NCBI GenBank assembly: GCA_017446645.1
Contig: JAFSQO010000124.1
Coordinates: forward strand, 1-8,937
Reading direction: 5' to 3'
DNA length: 8,937 nucleotides
From: Synergistaceae bacterium
Lineage (GTDB): Bacteria; Synergistota; Synergistia; Synergistales; Aminobacteriaceae
The notes beneath the pieces are model-generated. The model had not been told where the DNA came from. It worked only from the letters and a program-made list of their open reading frames with translations, and did no database searches. The translations under genes were made by a program, and so were the position numbers. Below, piece after piece: positions 6,882 to 8,937 of the stretch. How positions within the stretch are numbered: position 1 is the stretch's first letter; the number at the start of each line of letters is the position of its first letter.

Positions 6882-6919
6882 TTGCAACGACAACAAATTA
6901 TATTATATACACGGAAATT

Positions 6920-8215
6920 TCATCTCATCATCTGCGCACGAAGCATCATGAGGCTCTCTTCGATATTGGCAACGTCGACAAAGAACAGCCTCACATTTAC
7001 TCCGTCGCAGCTAGCAAAAGAAATCTCCGGATGTTTCCGCATTTCCTCATTTAAAGGATAAAGCAGCCAAATTTCAGATGTCGAGTATTTCTTTGAATAC
7101 GCATACATTTGGTACATATCTGCCTGAGAAATTCCGAAGTTGACTCTCGGATTATCTACCAGGCTTTTCCATTTGGTATCAAGAATGATCCGGGAACTAT
7201 CATCACGCGTGATTACAATATCAGGCCGCAGAGCAAATTGCCGCGGTGCATCAAAGAGATAATAGCCTTTGTCTTGTAAAGAAATATCCCAGTCCAAATC
7301 AAGCAGCGTTTTCTTTAATTGCTGCGCAACATAGGATTCAAACACTTTTTCCATTGGGAATAGCAACGCTCTAGCATTATGCCCGCCAGAAAATGTTGTG
7401 AAACTCTTGTTTAACAGAAAAACCTTCGACCAACGCATCAACAAGTCATAGTCTTTGGTGTTTCTGTCAATCACGATGCTAGAGAAGTCCTTTTGATAAT
7501 TTGTCGATGCCTCAACCATTTCAAACACTGATAATAGCTGCCGTATCTCCTTCTGGTTCTCTGCACTGCCGGTTATATTTTGGAGCTTTAGCAGCGTTGC
7601 TTTTACCAGCCTGTTCTCTGCTCTGTCAACCTGGTATTCATCATATCGAACATAGAAGCGTTCACCATGAGCAGCATTCCTCTTTATCTGCTCTGTAACC
7701 TTGAGCTTGCCCTTGTAGAAATTCAGGTTATCTTCCCTCGCAACATAAGCAGATTTGATTCCGTGCTTTACCAGTGTACGAACCTCTTGCAAATACATAT
7801 TGATGAAGATTTCATAGAGTGTCATTCGGTCCATTTTCAGGTTCGCGTCGTTAAAAACCTTACTTGGGAAGTCTCTCATGCTCCTTAGCATACGAAGAAA
7901 GACTCTCTTGGTTTCTTCATTTCCTTTATCCGGATCACTGCCAAAGTCTATTTTAGGTAGCACCTGAATCTGGTAGCCGTTCTGCATTTGGATCAAGCCC
8001 ACGTAATTATTCACAGAAATAATGTCACCGACATTCCTTCTGAAGCTGATTTTTAGAAACTCCAAGGCATCGGCATGATCATTATCTCCGGATAAGGCGT
8101 GGATAAATTCCTCCAAATCTTGAAAAACGTCTTTTGGAAGGTAAGCATATTCAGTTTTGAAATCCGGGTTACAGGAAATCCTATCGAATTCCCTCACCTC
8201 CAGTAGCTTTTTCAT
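6920..8215 (-). CDS. mcrC: McrC, nuclease subunit of McrBC restriction system
   Basis: McrC (431 residues here) partners the GTP-dependent McrB motor and supplies the endonuclease that cuts DNA carrying methylated or otherwise modified cytosine. The N-terminal part holds the family-typical NNYVGLIQMQNGYQIQVLPKI-type segment (about 69-89). The C-terminal part is a PD-(D/E)XK nuclease: conserved E289/E293 region, D332 in LRPDIVI, and D346-x-K348 in ILDTKWK, followed by QADMYQMYAY (364-373). All catalytic residues look intact, so the protein is probably active. The ATG directly abuts the mcrB stop (TAAATG), with AAGGAT just upstream inside mcrB, which implies translational coupling. The stop is 111 bp before hcp on the same strand, with no obvious terminator hairpin between them. 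Confidence 0.95.
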   Translation of the reverse strand: MKKLLEVREFDRISCNPDFKTEYAYLPKDVFQDLEEFIHALSGDNDHADALEFLKISFRRNVGDIISVNNYVGLIQMQNGYQIQVLPKIDFGSDPDKGNEETKRVFLRMLRSMRDFPSKVFNDANLKMDRMTLYEIFINMYLQEVRTLVKHGIKSAYVAREDNLNFYKGKLKVTEQIKRNAAHGERFYVRYDEYQVDRAENRLVKATLLKLQNITGSAENQKEIRQLLSVFEMVEASTNYQKDFSSIVIDRNTKDYDLLMRWSKVFLLNKSFTTFSGGHNARALLFPMEKVFESYVAQQLKKTLLDLDWDISLQDKGYYLFDAPRQFALRPDIVITRDDSSRIILDTKWKSLVDNPRVNFGISQADMYQMYAYSKKYSTSEIWLLYPLNEEMRKHPEISFASCDGVNVRLFFVDVANIEESLMMLRAQMMR

Positions 8216-8937
8216 TTATAGATCCTTACCTATCTGTTTATAACTCTTCAGCTTTCTGAATGCCGAATGCTGGATCACATACCCTTTTTCAGGTAGGTCA
8301 ATATCTGGGTTTCCATTGAAGATGTCCTTCACCTTCACCGGACGGTCCAGAATAAACTTATATTCATCTTCTTTGGTATTGTCTCCCAGAACTAACTGGA
8401 TTTTCTCGTAGTCTTCATAGAAGTATTCCTGCAGAAGAGGAATGACATTCTTTTCGAAGATAGCTGCCAAGGTCTCGACCGAAGGGTTGTCAGCCAATTT
8501 TGTAAAAAAAGCGTGTCCGATGGTATGCTCACGGTCAAACATATATTCTATCCGAGTGTTAATGATATCGAGCATTCTGGCAACATTCAGTTCTTCGACA
8601 CCGAGTACGATTTTTCCTGCACCGATGCTCTCCAGTATTCTAGAATCCGGCATCATTTCTGCAAATTCAAATCGCCTGCGAAGGGCTGTATCAATCATAG
8701 CGATAGACCGGTCTGCTGTGTTCATGGTTCCGAGAATGTATACGTTCTGCGGAACAGAGAAAGGCTCACCTGAATAAGGCAGCACTGCCTCCATTGCCTC
8801 TGCAGCACCAGCGCGCTTGGTGTCTTCTATCAGAGTGATCAGTTCACCGAAAATCTTAGAGATGTTGCCGCGGTTAATCTCGTCGATAATGATAACGTAG
8901 TTTTCCTCTGGATGCGCAAGCGCATTCTCGGCGGCCT
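8216..8937 (-). CDS. mcrB: McrB, AAA+ GTPase subunit of McrBC (C-terminal ~239 residues, 5' end beyond right edge)
   Basis: The frame is open to the right edge, and the ATG at 8794 is internal because conserved motor sequence continues upstream of it. Visible motifs in order are Walker B YVIIIDEINRG with NISKIFGELITLIEDTKR, the sensor-1/GTPase signature GTMNTADRS, and the arginine-finger region DTALRRRFEFAEM, then a C-terminal helical lid. MNTAD is the McrB hallmark tied to GTP rather than ATP use. The protein forms rings that translocate DNA and activate McrC. Walker A and the N-terminal modified-base reader domain lie outside the window, so target specificity cannot be judged. The TAA stop at 8218-8216 touches the mcrC ATG. 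Confidence 0.94.
   Translation of the reverse strand, partial: AAENALAHPEENYVIIIDEINRGNISKIFGELITLIEDTKRAGAAEAMEAVLPYSGEPFSVPQNVYILGTMNTADRSIAMIDTALRRRFEFAEMMPDSRILESIGAGKIVLGVEELNVARMLDIINTRIEYMFDREHTIGHAFFTKLADNPSVETLAAIFEKNVIPLLQEYFYEDYEKIQLVLGDNTKEDEYKFILDRPVKVKDIFNGNPDIDLPEKGYVIQHSAFRKLKSYKQIGKDL

Noticed and set aside
6869..6895. HcpR/FNR/NsrR-type operator near the hcp -35 box
   Set aside because: Only the 6-bp palindrome CAATTG and loose TTG/CAA half-sites are present; they do not extend to a convincing two-fold site.
7501..8777. Plus-strand frames opposite mcrC and mcrB
   Set aside because: They are antisense to conserved restriction genes with intact motifs, and no independent coding signal was seen.
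8216..8794. Complete 192-residue gene starting at ATG 8794
   Set aside because: Upstream codons in the same frame encode the conserved McrB Walker B and GELITLIE segment to the window edge, so this ATG is internal.

Overview
The window looks like a piece of chromosome from an anaerobic, double-membraned bacterium. The evidence is a TamB/AsmA-like envelope protein (expected only where there is an outer membrane), an oxygen-sensitive type hybrid cluster protein, and a secreted C69 dipeptidase. Strong AGGAGG-type ribosome binding sites precede several genes. I infer a member of the Synergistota, perhaps from a gut or rumen, but no marker gene here proves it. Another anaerobic diderm is possible.

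Layout. Positions 1-2759 (minus strand) are the N-terminal ~919 codons of one very large AsmA/TamB-like protein. It has no stop inside the window and runs off the left edge. Its best start is a TTG at 2759 behind a GAGGTG site, 12 codons upstream of the first ATG. A 119-bp divergent spacer (2760-2878) carries a 22-bp near-perfect palindrome whose core reads TATAAT on both strands. To the right on the plus strand lies a two-gene unit: a secreted C69-family dipeptidase (2879-4633) and, 5 bp later, a membrane-anchored thermonuclease-like protein (4639-5271). A 46-bp convergent spacer with a GC-rich hairpin separates these from hcp on the minus strand (5318-6808). Upstream of hcp is a 111-bp spacer with a good sigma-70-type promoter, then mcrC (6920-8215) and the 3' part of mcrB (8216-8937, cut by the right edge), both on the minus strand and abutting with no gap.

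How the genes fit together. The left part is an envelope group: a lipid-transport or outer-membrane biogenesis protein divergent from two exported hydrolases, one for peptides and one for nucleic acids. This suggests envelope upkeep and nutrient scavenging, but the shared role is inferred. Hcp is a stand-alone nitrosative-stress enzyme with its own promoter. McrBC is a modification-dependent restriction system and probably marks the edge of a defence or accessory region continuing to the right. I found no tRNA, rRNA, CRISPR array, transposase or attachment site. Most of the window is ordinary, well-understood gene content. The items most worth a second look are the divergent palindrome, the cysteine-rich tail of the dipeptidase, the altered N-terminal cysteine spacing and short length of Hcp, and what lies beyond mcrB.
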